Notes: generated from the letters alone by a model not told the origin. Positions 1-10,373 are shown, counted from the first letter of the stretch. The stretch is DNA of 64,000 nucleotides from Macrococcoides canis (GCF_002119805.1 NZ_CP021059.1:1550001-1614000), one strand, 5' to 3'. Translations and numbers: made by a program.

Positions 1-45
1 AGCGCAATACGCTGTAGATAATTTATCGAAGTAAAAATTGAATAA

Positions 46-76
46 TAAGGGTGTCTTTGTCATACCCTTATTTTTT
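46..76 (+). terminator. intrinsic terminator of an off-window gene
   Basis: A 7-bp stem (TAAGGGT/ACCCTTA) is followed by six T residues on the + strand. It would end a + strand transcript entering from the left, presumably another gene of the mobile element, just before the recombinase gene. Confidence 0.6.
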
Positions 77-102
77 ATACACTTTTTTAGGAGGTCACAC
101 TT

Positions 103-1467
103 ATGTACACAGCGTTATATCTACGTGTGAGCACGATGGAACAGGCAGATAATAACTTCTCGCTTGCTGCGCAAGAGAGTAAACTACGTGCTTACGCAGA
201 AGCAAAGTCATTAGATAATATTAAAGTGTTCGTTGATCCAGGTTATTCAGGTAGCAATATGAACAGACCTGCGCTCACTCAACTATTGGAATTAGTTAAA
301 CGTAATCAAGTATCAAACATCTTAGTCTATAAACTCGATAGACTATCACGTTCTCAAAAGGATACACTTAACATCATTGAAGATTATCTACTACCACACG
401 ATGCGAATTTAATCAGCTTATCAGAATCATTCGATACATCTACGTCATTTGGTCGTGCGATGATTGGTATATTATCTGTATTCGCTCAATTAGAACGTGA
501 GAACTTTAAAGAACGCTCTCGCATGGGAATGTTACAACGTGCGAAAGAAGGCAAAATCAGTGGATATGGTGGCAAAATATTCGGGTATGATTATATCAAT
601 GGCGAGTTGATTATTAACGATTATGAAGCGATGATTGTTAAGAAGATTTATAACTATTATATTAAAGGGTTAGGTGTAACGAAAATATTCATGCAGCTGC
701 AGAAAGAACACCCTGGTATCATTAAGTCATCACATCATATATGGCAGATATTAAGACGCAGGACGTATACTGGCGATTTTGATTATATGGATGAATCGTA
801 TGAGGGTATTCATGAAGCGATTATCGATAAGTCTATCTATGATCAGGTACAAGTATTAAGGAATAGTCGTAATAGTAAACAGAAGTCTGATGCTGTCTAC
901 ATGCTTACAGGATTAACATACTGCAAATGTTGTGGATATAAAATGCAGGGTACAGTATCAGCATCGACTTATAAAGATAAACATTATAAACGAAGATATT
1001 ATAGATGTAATACGAATAAACGTAATAAAGTGAATAACAACCCTTTCAGATGTGCAACAAAATCTATTAAAAAAGATGAATTAGAACATGTTGTTATATC
1101 GCAAATTAAGGCGCTAGACATTGATTTAAAGATAGATGACATACAAACTAACACAATTGATACTAAAGCCATTGATAAGCGTTTAAATGAGTTAGAAAAA
1201 CAGTCAGAAAAGTTACTGAATTTATATATTGAAGATAGTATCAGCAAGTCGATACTTGACAAGAAGATAGAAGAAATTAATATAGAAATAGAAGCGTTAC
1301 AGAATGTTGAAACAGAAGATAATCAAACAAAATTACAAGCATTAGAAATCGCAAAAGAATTTAACTTTGATAAAGCTACAGATTACGAAGTACAGAACCT
1401 TATACATCTGCTTGTTAAACGTATAGATGTTGATAATTCAAGCGTGGACATCCAATTCATTTTTTAG
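103..1467 (+). CDS. large serine recombinase (phage-type integrase)
   Basis: This 454-residue protein is a site-specific DNA recombinase of the large serine family, which integrates or excises prophages and islands. The N-terminal resolvase domain (about residues 3-145) carries the nucleophile Ser10 in YLRVSTMEQ, then the SGSNMNRPAL and KLDRLSR motifs and the GRAMIGILSVFAQLERE helix. A recombinase domain follows (about 155-260). A zinc ribbon has C274/C277 and C302/C317, and a coiled coil lies at about 345-400. From memory it resembles the integrase of Listeria phage A118 in length and motifs. A strong AGGAGG sits before the ATG. The gene stops only 3 bp from the truncated yfcC reading frame on the other strand, as expected for an integrase gene at its element's end. 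Family is certain; its target is inferred. Confidence 0.93.
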   Translation: MYTALYLRVSTMEQADNNFSLAAQESKLRAYAEAKSLDNIKVFVDPGYSGSNMNRPALTQLLELVKRNQVSNILVYKLDRLSRSQKDTLNIIEDYLLPHDANLISLSESFDTSTSFGRAMIGILSVFAQLERENFKERSRMGMLQRAKEGKISGYGGKIFGYDYINGELIINDYEAMIVKKIYNYYIKGLGVTKIFMQLQKEHPGIIKSSHHIWQILRRRTYTGDFDYMDESYEGIHEAIIDKSIYDQVQVLRNSRNSKQKSDAVYMLTGLTYCKCCGYKMQGTVSASTYKDKHYKRRYYRCNTNKRNKVNNNPFRCATKSIKKDELEHVVISQIKALDIDLKIDDIQTNTIDTKAIDKRLNELEKQSEKLLNLYIEDSISKSILDKKIEEINIEIEALQNVETEDNQTKLQALEIAKEFNFDKATDYEVQNLIHLLVKRIDVDNSSVDIQFIF

Positions 1468-1470
1468 AGG

Positions 1471-2013
1471 TTATTTTATTAGCGCGAACGGATTGATCAT
1501 ACCACCAAGGAATCCAATACCTGCACCAAGAGCTATCATCGCAGCTCCGACCATCGCATCATAACCGAGTGCTGTCGCTAGAGCGATACCAATAGGTACA
1601 AATATAATCGTTTCTTCACTAAGACCAATCGAAAATCCAAGAATACTGAATATGATCATCGTAATTGGAATCAGCCATCTACCATGGCGACCGACGCGTT
1701 CCATAAGCGCATTGACTCCTGTCGTAATAGCATCAGTACGGTGAATTATCCCAAATGCTCCGCCGACAATAAAGATATAGAAGATAATCTCCGCACCTTC
1801 GATTAAGCCGTTCGGTATCGCTCTAAAAATCTCCACAGGTGCGACAGGTGCTTGCGATACATGGTGATAAGAACCATTGATGACCTCTGTCCGGTCTTCT
1901 ACTTTGTGACGTTCAAACTCTCCAGCGGGTATAATATATGTCATGAATGCTGCGAGACAGACAATTATTAGTAACAATAGATATGTATGTGGCATCTTTA
2001 ATCTATCTTTCAT
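1471..2013 (-). pseudogene. truncated YfcC-type membrane transporter, N-terminal part
   Basis: The 180 residues match the beginning of YfcC/DcuC-like carriers (putative basic amino acid or C4-dicarboxylate transporters), which are usually about 460-510 residues long. Membrane segments start with YLLLLIIVCLAAFMTYIIP and continue to GAGIGFLGGMINPF, a point where the family normally runs on. The reading frame instead adds only A-L-I-K and stops, 3 bp from the stop of a converging recombinase gene. The start is secure, with AAGGAGGAG before the ATG at 2013. The 3' portion is not in this window. The simplest reading is that the recombinase inserted its element within the gene, with the remainder beyond the other element end. 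A fixed deletion is the alternative. Confidence 0.8.
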
Positions 2014-2159
2014 ACAATCTCCTCCTTTTTGTTAGCATTCCCTAATTTTATAAAATACATTCAAAAAATTCAGATTTTATTAGAATTATTCTTCAAAACA
2101 AAAAACTTCCGGCAATGTATCCATCTTTTGATTTCTACATTGTACGAAAGCTTTATATT

Positions 2160-3443
2160 TTATATATTAAAATTTATTTTTTTTAATTTATCTTTAACTG
2201 CACTAATGAAATACAGACTACCTGTGACAAGCAGTACATCACCATCATAGTTTCTTATAAAATCTGCATAATCTTTTACTTTAATGCGTTTATCATGTTC
2301 AACATGTTCATATAAAGTGTCGAGCGGCAGTGCTTTAGGGAAATCAAATGTTGTCACATAGAAATGCTCGCTTATTTCTTCCAGCGACTTTAACATGCGA
2401 CCGATGGGTTTACCATCGATAGCGGAGAATAATACATCAATCTTATGATCTGCATAATGTGATTTCATCGTATCTACTAACACTTCAATTGATTCAAGAT
2501 TATGAGCACCATCCAGAATAATTGTCGGATGCTCCTGAATCTTTTCAATACGGCCAGTCCATGTTGTATCTTCAATGGCCTGGATCATCTTGTTAAAGTC
2601 CAGGAGAATCATACCTCTATCATACATTTCCAGTAAAGTAGCAATCGCAAGCGCAGCATTTTCCTGCTGATGCGCACCGATCATCTTCAGTTCAATCGCC
2701 TCAAGTTCGTAGGATTTATAACGAAATGTAAATTCATCCCCTTTTTGAACGATTTGAATATCACGACCGAGTTTAATCCCTTTAATGTGCTTTTCTTCTA
2801 CGACACCATTGATATATTCCTTTGCATCTTCATTCTTTACCGCATAGACTAAAGGTACCCCGACTTTAATGACACCTGCTTTTTCTTTAGCAATATCGAT
2901 ATAAGTATCTCCGATAATAATTGTATGATCTAATCCAATCGATGTTAAGATAGACATAATCGGCGTGAATACATTTGTCGAATCATTCTTAGCCCCAAGT
3001 CCTGCTTCAACGATTACAAAATCTACAGGATGTACTTCACCAAAATAAACAAACATCATCATCGTAATAATCTCGAATTCCGTTGCAGTCCCAAGGTCCG
3101 TTTCCACTTCCAGCTGTTCGCTTACCGGCTTAACGATTTCAACGAGCTGAACGATTTCATCATCTGAAATCGGCTGACCGTTTAAACTGATTCGTTCATT
3201 AAACGTTTCAATATACGGACTCGTAAATGTGCCGACTTCATAATGATTAGCTATAAGCGCATTTTTCAGGTAGCTGACAGTCGAACCTTTGCCGTTTGTA
3301 CCTACGACATGGATACCTTTTATGTTGTGCTGTGGATTATCGAGTTTATCCAGCATCCATTCCATACGTTTTACACCAGGTTTAATACCGAATTTATAGC
3401 GTTCATGTATCCAATATAAACTCTCTAAATAATTCATAGTCAT
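2160..3443 (-). CDS. folC: folylpolyglutamate synthase / dihydrofolate synthase
   Basis: The enzyme adds glutamate to dihydropteroate and folates in the cytoplasm, the late step of folate synthesis and retention. The 427 residues show the Mur-ligase-type P-loop GTNGKGST at 48-55, the AKEKAGVIK segment containing the carbamylated lysine of the family, and the C-terminal domain motif ILDGAHN. The ATG at 3443 overlaps the valS stop as TAATG, with AGGAAG upstream, so it is translationally coupled to valS. The valS-folC order is shared with Bacillus and Staphylococcus. Below it the usual neighbours are replaced by the truncated transporter and mobile element. No clear terminator is seen in the 146 bp downstream. 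Confidence 0.96.
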   Translation of the reverse strand: MTMNYLESLYWIHERYKFGIKPGVKRMEWMLDKLDNPQHNIKGIHVVGTNGKGSTVSYLKNALIANHYEVGTFTSPYIETFNERISLNGQPISDDEIVQLVEIVKPVSEQLEVETDLGTATEFEIITMMMFVYFGEVHPVDFVIVEAGLGAKNDSTNVFTPIMSILTSIGLDHTIIIGDTYIDIAKEKAGVIKVGVPLVYAVKNEDAKEYINGVVEEKHIKGIKLGRDIQIVQKGDEFTFRYKSYELEAIELKMIGAHQQENAALAIATLLEMYDRGMILLDFNKMIQAIEDTTWTGRIEKIQEHPTIILDGAHNLESIEVLVDTMKSHYADHKIDVLFSAIDGKPIGRMLKSLEEISEHFYVTTFDFPKALPLDTLYEHVEHDKRIKVKDYADFIRNYDGDVLLVTGSLYFISAVKDKLKKINFNI

Positions 3444-6070
3444 TACTTCCTATTCAATTGGTTTAGACGTTCCTGAACACTATTATATTTCTCTGTATAT
3501 AGTGCCTGCTTTTCTTTTTCTTCGTTAATAATTTTCTCTGGTGCTTTAGCGACAAATTTTTCATTACTTAGCTTCTTATCGACACGCTCTAATTCTTTCT
3601 GCCACTTTTCCAGTTCTTTTTCAAGACGTGCAATTTCTTTATCCATATCAATCAGACCTGCTAACGGAAGAATGACAGAACCTCCTGTCACAGCAGTCGT
3701 AATCACTTCTTCCGGAATTTCAACAGATGACTGAATCGTCAGTTCTGAAGGATTACAGAAACGTTCGATGAATGGACGTTCTCTCTCAAGACGCGCTGCT
3801 ACGTCATCATTATTTGTCTTGATCATCATCGGAATTTGTTTCGACATCGGAGTATTCACTTCACTACGTGTATTACGTACTGCACGAATAATCTCCATCA
3901 GCTGTTCCATATCACGCTTAGATTGTTCATTCGATAATTCAGGTTTTACTTGTGGCCAGCTTGCCGTTACGATAGAGTCTCCAGCAACCGGAAGATTCTG
4001 CCAAATATGCTCTGTTACAAACGGCATAAATGGATGCAGCATACGCATAATTGAATCCAGTGTATAGGCTAAGATTGAACGTGTCATTTGTTTCTGTGCT
4101 TCATCGTCACCATTCATTGGAATCTTACTCATTTCAATGTACCAGTCACAGAACTCATCCCAGATGAAGTTATACAGCACACGTCCCACTTCACCAAATT
4201 CATATTTATCCGCTAGACGCGTAACTTCTTCAATTGTTTCATTGAGTCGTGTTAATATCCATTCATCAGCAAGTGATTTTTCACCAGTAAGATCAATATC
4301 CTTTGCTTTAAAGTCTTCACCGATATTCATCAAACTAAATCTAGAAGCATTCCAGATCTTGTTGATAAAGTTCCATGCCGCTTCAACCTTTTCAGTTGAA
4401 TAACGTAAATCTTGTCCAGGTGATGAACCTGTAGCTAAGAAGTAACGTAGACTATCTGCGCCGTACTGATCAATCACATCCATCGGATCAACACCGTTAC
4501 CGAGCGATTTACTCATCTTACGGCCATCTTCTGCTCGTACTAATCCATGAATCAGTACATCATCAAATGGACGTTTACCCGTAAATTCTAATCCTTGGAA
4601 GATCATGCGGGCAACCCAGAAAAAGATGATATCATATCCAGTAACGAGAACATTTGTCGGATAGAACTGCTGATAATCTAAGGCATCCGTATCTGGCCAT
4701 CCTAACGTTGAAAATGGCCAAAGCGCACTTGAGAACCAAGTATCCAGTACATCTTCATCCTGTGTCCAGTTTTCGATATCAGCAGGTGCTTCTTTACCGA
4801 CATAGATTTCTCCTGTTTCATTATGGTACCAGGCAGGAATTTGATGTCCCCACCAGAGCTGACGAGAGATTGTCCAGTCATGAATATTCTCCATCCAGCG
4901 AGAGAATGTATTCTCGAAACGATTCGGTACAAATTCTATGCGATTCTCTGTCTGTTGATTGTTCAGTGCCTGCTCTGCTAATGGAGCCATCTTAACAAAC
5001 CACTGTGTAGACAAGTATGGTTCTACAATTGCACCACTGCGCTCAGAATGACCCACCTGATGCATGTGACGTTCAACTTTAACAAGTTCTCCACTTTCTT
5101 TTAAATCAGCAATCAATTGTTTACGACATTCGAAACGATCCATGCCTTCATATTTTCCACCTAAAGCATTGATAGATCCGTCTGTATTCATCACATTGAT
5201 GCGTTCTAAGTTATGGCGATTACCAATTTCAAAGTCATTAGGATCGTGTGCAGGGGTAACTTTCATCGCCCCTGTTCCGAAATCCATCTCAACGTATTCA
5301 TCAGCAAGTACTGGAATTTCTCGGTTCATAATCGGTAAGATAACGTTTTTACCGATCATATCTTTATAACGTTCATCTTCTGGATGAACAACAACAGCTG
5401 TATCCCCTAACATCGTCTCAGGACGTGTCGTTGCAATCTCAATAAATCCTGAGCCATCAGCGAGTGGATAGTTAATATGATAGAACGCACCTTCTACTTC
5501 TTCATGTATCACTTCAATATCACTTAATGCCGTACGCGCTGCAGGATCCCAGTTTATGATACGTTCGCCACGATAGATCAGTCCTTTTTCGTACATCTTA
5601 ACGAACACTTCTTTAACTGCATCGCTCAAACCATCATCTAATGTGAATCGTTCACGAGAATAATCTAATCCAAGACCTAGCTTCGCCCACTGTTCACGAA
5701 TAAATCCTGCATATTCTTCTTTCCATTCCATCGTATGCTCTAGAAATTTCGCTCGTCCGATGTCATGACGACTGATGCCATCTTCACGTAATTTTGCTTC
5801 TACCTTCGCCTGCGTGGCAATACCGGCGTGATCCATCCCAGGTAAATATAATGTATTATAGCCTTGCATACGTTTCATTCGTGTAATGATGTCCTGTAAT
5901 GTCGTATCCCATGCATGTCCAATATGCAGTTTCCCTGTTACGTTTGGTGGTGGAATTACGATTGTATACGGTTTTTTGTCGCTATTACTTTCTGCTTTAA
6001 ATAATTCTTTCTCAACCCACTCTTTATATCTACCTGTTTCTACTGCTTTCGGATTATATTTCGTTTCCAT
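3443..6070 (-). CDS. valS: valyl-tRNA synthetase
   Basis: A class I aminoacyl-tRNA synthetase of 875 residues that charges tRNA-Val and edits misactivated threonine. The HIGH motif appears as LHIGH at 48-52 after PPNVTGK, and KMSKS lies at about 518-522 in [13 protein letters not shown]. The CP1 editing domain includes [13 protein letters not shown]. The C-terminus is a coiled coil rich in Lys and Glu, typical of ValRS. GGAGGC precedes the ATG. The gene is first in a valS-folC operon and is preceded by its own sigma-A promoter and a T-box leader, so expression should rise when uncharged tRNA-Val accumulates. Confidence 0.98.
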   Translation of the reverse strand: METKYNPKAVETGRYKEWVEKELFKAESNSDKKPYTIVIPPPNVTGKLHIGHAWDTTLQDIITRMKRMQGYNTLYLPGMDHAGIATQAKVEAKLREDGISRHDIGRAKFLEHTMEWKEEYAGFIREQWAKLGLGLDYSRERFTLDDGLSDAVKEVFVKMYEKGLIYRGERIINWDPAARTALSDIEVIHEEVEGAFYHINYPLADGSGFIEIATTRPETMLGDTAVVVHPEDERYKDMIGKNVILPIMNREIPVLADEYVEMDFGTGAMKVTPAHDPNDFEIGNRHNLERINVMNTDGSINALGGKYEGMDRFECRKQLIADLKESGELVKVERHMHQVGHSERSGAIVEPYLSTQWFVKMAPLAEQALNNQQTENRIEFVPNRFENTFSRWMENIHDWTISRQLWWGHQIPAWYHNETGEIYVGKEAPADIENWTQDEDVLDTWFSSALWPFSTLGWPDTDALDYQQFYPTNVLVTGYDIIFFWVARMIFQGLEFTGKRPFDDVLIHGLVRAEDGRKMSKSLGNGVDPMDVIDQYGADSLRYFLATGSSPGQDLRYSTEKVEAAWNFINKIWNASRFSLMNIGEDFKAKDIDLTGEKSLADEWILTRLNETIEEVTRLADKYEFGEVGRVLYNFIWDEFCDWYIEMSKIPMNGDDEAQKQMTRSILAYTLDSIMRMLHPFMPFVTEHIWQNLPVAGDSIVTASWPQVKPELSNEQSKRDMEQLMEIIRAVRNTRSEVNTPMSKQIPMMIKTNNDDVAARLERERPFIERFCNPSELTIQSSVEIPEEVITTAVTGGSVILPLAGLIDMDKEIARLEKELEKWQKELERVDKKLSNEKFVAKAPEKIINEEKEKQALYTEKYNSVQERLNQLNRK

Positions 6071-6094
6071 TATTATGCCTCCAACTCGATAATT

Positions 6095-6326
6095 TCAAAT
6101 AAAAAAATCCATCCTATAACTATAGGACGGATTTTCCGCGGTACCACCTAAATTCAGTATTACTACTGCACTCAAAAGATTAACGCTCTTACACGTATTT
6201 ACCTACTTTATTCAATAAATAATTTCTCCAGGCTACCTTCATAAACTTGCAATATGCATTCTCACCAACCATGCACTCTCTATAAATGCGCATCTACTAC
6301 TCTTCCTGATACTATATGAACTTAAA
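6095..6326 (-). promoter_or_regulatory. T-box leader of valS (valine-responsive)
   Basis: On the minus strand the leader contains the T-box core TAGGTGGTACCGCGG (6132-6153 region) followed by a terminator hairpin (AAAATCCGTCCTATA paired with TATAGGATGGATTTT) and a T-run. Stem I elements are visible, including GGTTGGTGAGAATGCA. The likely specifier loop reads GAAGGTAGCC, in which GTA is a valine codon. The downstream gene is valS, so specificity for uncharged tRNA-Val is well supported; the exact specifier register is inferred. Confidence 0.9.
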
Positions 6327-6329
6327 ATA

Positions 6330-6358
6330 ATTGTATTAGATTCATGATATATTGTCAA
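6330..6358 (-). promoter_or_regulatory. sigma-A promoter of the valS leader
   Basis: The minus strand has a perfect TTGACA (6353-6358), a 17-bp spacer and TACAAT (6330-6335). Transcription would start near 6323, giving a leader of about 250 nt that contains the T-box. Confidence 0.85.
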
Positions 6359-6365
6359 TTTATAT

Positions 6366-7412
6366 TCAAGTATATCGTGTTCTATATTTGAGGTAGATGG
6401 AAAGCAATGGCGTTACAACAAGCAGAATAATAAAAATCCTGAAAATATGATAGCTTGAAATCATCGCTACGTTCGCACCAGTCTCCAGACCAACAATAAT
6501 AATCTGCGCCATCCCGCCAGGGGCTGCACTTAAAAATAGATCATTAAAACTTTCATGCATAAATAGATTCATTAAATACACGATAATAAATGTACCTGTG
6601 ATCAATAGTAAATTCTGAACCAGTACACCAATAAATAGCTGTCGATTAATCTGATAAGAAAGATCATACAGCTGCAGTCCAATACGAATACCAAAAAACA
6701 TTTGAGCTAAAATAATAAGCGGAGTCGGTATCATAAAATTGATTCCAGTCGTTAAATTCCAGATCATCAAAACAGTTATCGGACCCATCATATCTGGTAC
6801 AGGAAAATGTATGCGTCTAAAAATATATCCAGCAATAACCATCGCACCTATTAACAGTAAAATAGTTGGTAAGTTAATTGCATCCATCATTGACGGTGTC
6901 CTCGATATTGTCATGTGATGATTACCCTCTGGAAGTAGTGAGGAGATGAAAGGTACAATCATAACGACAATCAGAATTCTCGAAGTTTGTGCTAACGTAA
7001 CGACTAACAGATTGGCATGTTTATTCTCCTCTGCCATCACAATCATCTGATTCAATGCACCAGGTATCGATGCTAAAATAGCCGTTTCAAGAGAGCAGTT
7101 TAAAAAATGCTTTAAAACATACGAAATCATTATAGCTAACACAATGACGAATATACTCATCAATACGATGTACAACAGCTCATCTTGAATATCAGCTACA
7201 ATTTCTTTCGTAAAGGACGCTCCAATCTGAGCCCCTAAAATATATAATCCGACTTCGCTCAACCATTTAGGCCAGCGATAATCTCCTGAAGTAAATTTTC
7301 TAAGTAGAACTGTTGCAATAATCGGACCGAATAACCATGGCAATATAAGATGAAGTGCACTTAGGAGCAGACCCATTAATAAACTCGCAATAAAAATAAT
7401 AATGTAGTTCAA
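6366..7412 (-). CDS. AbrB-duplication membrane protein (AbrB/YdjM-type permease)
   Basis: A polytopic membrane protein of the family built from two AbrB-type membrane repeats, often misnamed ammonia monooxygenase or AbrB regulator. About ten hydrophobic segments are visible, with the repeated glycine/proline-rich signatures IPGALNQMIVM and AAPGGMAQIIIVG at equivalent places in the two halves. Substrate and function are unknown for the family. I chose the TTG at 7412 (348 residues) because AGGTGAT lies just upstream and the protein then starts directly in a membrane segment; ATGs at 7433 and 7442 are in frame but lack a good ribosome site. It lies between valS and the heme operon, which may not imply a shared role. 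Confidence 0.8.
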   Translation of the reverse strand: MNYIIIFIASLLMGLLLSALHLILPWLFGPIIATVLLRKFTSGDYRWPKWLSEVGLYILGAQIGASFTKEIVADIQDELLYIVLMSIFVIVLAIMISYVLKHFLNCSLETAILASIPGALNQMIVMAEENKHANLLVVTLAQTSRILIVVMIVPFISSLLPEGNHHMTISRTPSMMDAINLPTILLLIGAMVIAGYIFRRIHFPVPDMMGPITVLMIWNLTTGINFMIPTPLIILAQMFFGIRIGLQLYDLSYQINRQLFIGVLVQNLLLITGTFIIVYLMNLFMHESFNDLFLSAAPGGMAQIIIVGLETGANVAMISSYHIFRIFIILLVVTPLLSIYLKYRTRYT

Positions 7413-7480
7413 GTAATCACCTGCCTTCTTCATACAAATCATACCATATAGGGGTATAATAATTATACTTAAATGCTCAA

Positions 7481-7512
7481 AAAAGTCTAAGACATTAATG
7501 TCTTAGACTTTT
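7481..7512 (-). terminator. perfect 16-bp palindromic terminator
   Basis: AAAAGTCTAAGACATT is followed immediately by its exact complement, giving a long hairpin with an A/T-rich base. It lies just after the stop of the gene at 7523-7987 and is symmetric enough to work in both directions. Confidence 0.75.
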
Positions 7513-7522
7513 AATATTACTG

Positions 7523-7987
7523 TTATGCTACGAGATCAAAGTTAACGATTGATGCTAAATCAAATGATTTTACTTGTGCATCAGAAGTTTTCTCTTCAGT
7601 AGCTTCTTCAGTAGTTTCAACTTCTTCAGTTGTAGTTGTTTCTGTTGTTGGTGCTTCAGTTGTTGCTTTTTCTTCTGTCTTTACATCATCCTCAGCAGCT
7701 TTATTATCATTACAGAACTTGAATAATAAAGGTACTAGAATCAGAAGAAGTAATAAAGGTAAGATCCATTTTAATGGATTGCTTTTCTTCTCATGGTGTA
7801 CATGGTCTTCACGTACATGATGATCGCGGTCTACAACCACTTTATCATGATGTTCACCTTCACGAACTTTTTGTCCGTTTTTGTATGTATCTCCATCTGC
7901 TTGATGAGTTACATTTTCGTGTCTATTCTTTGATGAATCGTAGATAACTTCATTTCCTTTTTCGTTTCTGTTTTTGTTGTTCGTCAT
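7523..7987 (-). CDS. single-pass membrane protein with His-rich and Thr/Glu-rich regions, function unknown
   Basis: I do not recognise a family for these 154 residues. The first 72 residues are very hydrophilic, contain GDTYKNGQKVREGEHHDK, and become His-rich (DRDHHVREDHVHHEKK). One membrane helix follows (about 74-91, LKWILPLLLLLILVPLLF), then a low-complexity tail of Thr and Glu (TTEAPTTETTTTEEVETTEE) and a short hydrophobic C-terminus. There is no signal peptide, so the basic N-terminal part is probably cytoplasmic and the acidic tail outside. GGAGGTCG precedes the ATG and a strong terminator follows, so it is a monocistronic, probably real gene. Upstream, a possible sigma-B-like pair GTTTCA-N14-GGTTAT can be read, with imperfect match. 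Confidence 0.7.
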   Translation of the reverse strand: MTNNKNRNEKGNEVIYDSSKNRHENVTHQADGDTYKNGQKVREGEHHDKVVVDRDHHVREDHVHHEKKSNPLKWILPLLLLLILVPLLFKFCNDNKAAEDDVKTEEKATTEAPTTETTTTEEVETTEEATEEKTSDAQVKSFDLASIVNFDLVA

Positions 7988-8091
7988 AATAACGACCTCC
8001 AGATTGTATTATGTAACTTGTTTCATTTACATATCAATCTATAACCTTTTAATCACATCTTGAAACATTATTTTTTAATTTTTTTTAAATT

Positions 8092-9375
8092 TTATACAAT
8101 AGCGGTTAAAGCTTTATCAAAAGCATCGATCGTTTTCTGAATATCTTCTTCTGTATGTTCAGTTGACAGGAACATTCCTTCAAACTGCGAAGGAGGTAAG
8201 AACACACCATTATTGGCCATCTCTTTATACATCGCTGCAAACAGTTTAAGGTCAGAGCGTGATGCAATTTCAAAGTTTGTCACTTTCTCCGCATTCAGGA
8301 AAAATCCGATCATGCTACCTGCACGATTGATCGTAATCGGTACATTATGTTTAGAGAACACTTCTGTCAGTCCCTGTTCCAGCATGTCCCCAAGATGATT
8401 GAAGTAGTCATAGCTGTCTGGTGTTAACTGGCTTAATGTATAGAAACCACCGGTCATCGCCAATGGATTGCCACTTAATGTTCCTGCCTGATAGACAGGA
8501 CCGCTTGGTGCAATTTGTTCCATAATATCACGACGGCCCCCAAACGCGCCGACTGGTAATCCGCCACCAATCACTTTACCTAGACATGTTAAATCCGGTG
8601 TAACTCCGAAATATCCTTGTGCACAGTTGTATCCTACTCTAAATCCAGTCATCACTTCATCAAAGATAAGTAATGCATCATGCTCAGACGTAATCTCTCT
8701 TAATCCTTCAAGGAAGCCATCAACAGGCGGAACAACACCCATATTTCCTGCTACTGGCTCTACAATTACGGCTGCAATATCATCGCCAAATCTTTCAAAG
8801 GCCGCTTTGACAGCATCCAGATCATTATAATGAACTGTAATCGTATTTTCTGCAGTGCCTTTAGGTACACCAGGTGAATCTGGCAATCCTAAAGTTGCAA
8901 CGCCACTTCCTGCTTTAATGAGTAATGAGTCACTATGCCCATGATAACATCCGATAAATTTCAGAATCTTATTCTTACCTGTAAAGCCACGTGCTAAACG
9001 CAGTGCAGCAAGTGTTGCTTCAGTGCCACTTGAAACCATGCGTACCATTTCAATTGATGGTACACGATCGATTACAAGTTCAGCCATCTTATTCTCAAGC
9101 TCAGTCGGAGCCCCAAAACTTGTTCCATTTAATACTGCTTTATTTAATGCGCCTGTAACTGTATCATTCGCATGACCTAAAATTAACGGTCCCCAGCTTA
9201 ATACGTAATCGATGTATTCATTGCCATCGATGTCATATATTTTAGAACCTTTCCCACGTTCCATGAATATTGGATCCATATCTACACTTTTAAAAGCACG
9301 AACGGGACTATTGACACCCCCTGGCATCAAATTGACCGCTTCGCTGAATGCTTGCTTTGATTTCGAATAATTCAT
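8092..9375 (-). CDS. hemL: glutamate-1-semialdehyde 2,1-aminomutase
   Basis: A PLP-dependent cytoplasmic aminomutase that converts glutamate-1-semialdehyde to 5-aminolevulinate, the second step of the C5 heme pathway. In 427 residues it has SSGTEA (115-120) for phosphate binding, IFDEV (237-241) for the pyridine ring, and the Schiff-base Lys267 in [18 protein letters not shown]. The ATG overlaps the hemB stop as TAATG with AAGGAG upstream, so it is coupled to hemB. It is the last gene of the heme operon. The region downstream is T-rich without a clear stem. Confidence 0.98.
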   Translation of the reverse strand: MNYSKSKQAFSEAVNLMPGGVNSPVRAFKSVDMDPIFMERGKGSKIYDIDGNEYIDYVLSWGPLILGHANDTVTGALNKAVLNGTSFGAPTELENKMAELVIDRVPSIEMVRMVSSGTEATLAALRLARGFTGKNKILKFIGCYHGHSDSLLIKAGSGVATLGLPDSPGVPKGTAENTITVHYNDLDAVKAAFERFGDDIAAVIVEPVAGNMGVVPPVDGFLEGLREITSEHDALLIFDEVMTGFRVGYNCAQGYFGVTPDLTCLGKVIGGGLPVGAFGGRRDIMEQIAPSGPVYQAGTLSGNPLAMTGGFYTLSQLTPDSYDYFNHLGDMLEQGLTEVFSKHNVPITINRAGSMIGFFLNAEKVTNFEIASRSDLKLFAAMYKEMANNGVFLPPSQFEGMFLSTEHTEEDIQKTIDAFDKALTAIV

Positions 9376-10358
9376 TAGTATTCTCCTTCATCTAAGTATT
9401 TACAAATATCTTTTGCAAAGTACGTAATAATCATATCTGCTCCTGCACGTTTCATAGAAAGCATCTGTTCCATTACGATACGCTCTTCGTCAACCCAGCC
9501 ATTAATACTCGCAGCTTTTGTCATTGAGTATTCACCACTCACATTATATGCTACAATCGGTACATTTGAATTGTTGCGCACATCACGAATAATATCTAAA
9601 TAAGATAATGCAGGTTTAACGATCATCATATCGCAGCCTTCTTTTAAATCACTTTCAAGTTCAAGCATTGCTTCACGACGATTCGCTGGATCCATCTGGT
9701 AGCTCTTACGATCACCATGACTCGGTGCACTTTCTGCAGCATCACGGAATGGTCCATAGAATGCTGATGCATACTTAATGCCATAACTCATAATCGGTAT
9801 ATTAACAAAGCCAGCCTCATCTAATCCTTTACGAATTTCTGTAACAAAGCCATCCATCATATTGCTTGGTGCAATAATATCTGCTCCTGCTTTCGCTTGA
9901 GAAACTGCAGTCTGTACGAGTAATGGCAATGTTTCATCATTGATGACATCATGTGTGTGCTCATCTAATACACCACAATGGCCATGATCTGTGTATTCAC
10001 ATAAACATGTATCAGCGAGTACAAGCATATCTGGATAGAGTGACTTTACTTTGCGCGTTGCTTTTTGAATGATACCCTCATCATCATACGCACCTGTACC
10101 GCAAGCATCCTTATGGTTCGGAATACCAAATAAAATAACCGCACGAATTCCAAGCTTATATGCTTCATGTACTTCTTCATCCATAATATTGAGACTCAAT
10201 TGATAGATGCCTGGCATAGATGGAATTTCTTTTTTCACATCATCTTTTTCTACTACAAATATCGGATAGATAAGGTCGCGTTTATGTAACGCTGTTTCTC
10301 TAACCATATTACGCATATTGACTGAACTTCTTAATCTTCTATGACGATCAAAATTCAT
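9375..10358 (-). CDS. hemB: delta-aminolevulinic acid dehydratase (porphobilinogen synthase)
   Basis: The enzyme condenses two 5-aminolevulinate molecules into porphobilinogen. The 327-residue protein shows the cysteine metal site [14 protein letters not shown] (C118, C120, C128), indicating a zinc-type enzyme, and the two Schiff-base lysines K195 ([17 protein letters not shown]) and K248 ([11 protein letters not shown]). It lies between hemD and hemL in an operon of the same direction; AAAGGCAGG precedes the ATG. Length and motifs are normal for the family. Confidence 0.98.
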   Translation of the reverse strand: MNFDRHRRLRSSVNMRNMVRETALHKRDLIYPIFVVEKDDVKKEIPSMPGIYQLSLNIMDEEVHEAYKLGIRAVILFGIPNHKDACGTGAYDDEGIIQKATRKVKSLYPDMLVLADTCLCEYTDHGHCGVLDEHTHDVINDETLPLLVQTAVSQAKAGADIIAPSNMMDGFVTEIRKGLDEAGFVNIPIMSYGIKYASAFYGPFRDAAESAPSHGDRKSYQMDPANRREAMLELESDLKEGCDMMIVKPALSYLDIIRDVRNNSNVPIVAYNVSGEYSMTKAASINGWVDEERIVMEQMLSMKRAGADMIITYFAKDICKYLDEGEY

Positions 10359-10373
10359 TATTTAAACCTGCCT

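Noticed and set aside
4654-4995. Open frames opposite valS, including one of 113 residues
   Set aside because: They are on the opposite strand of a conserved synthetase gene and lack ribosome sites.
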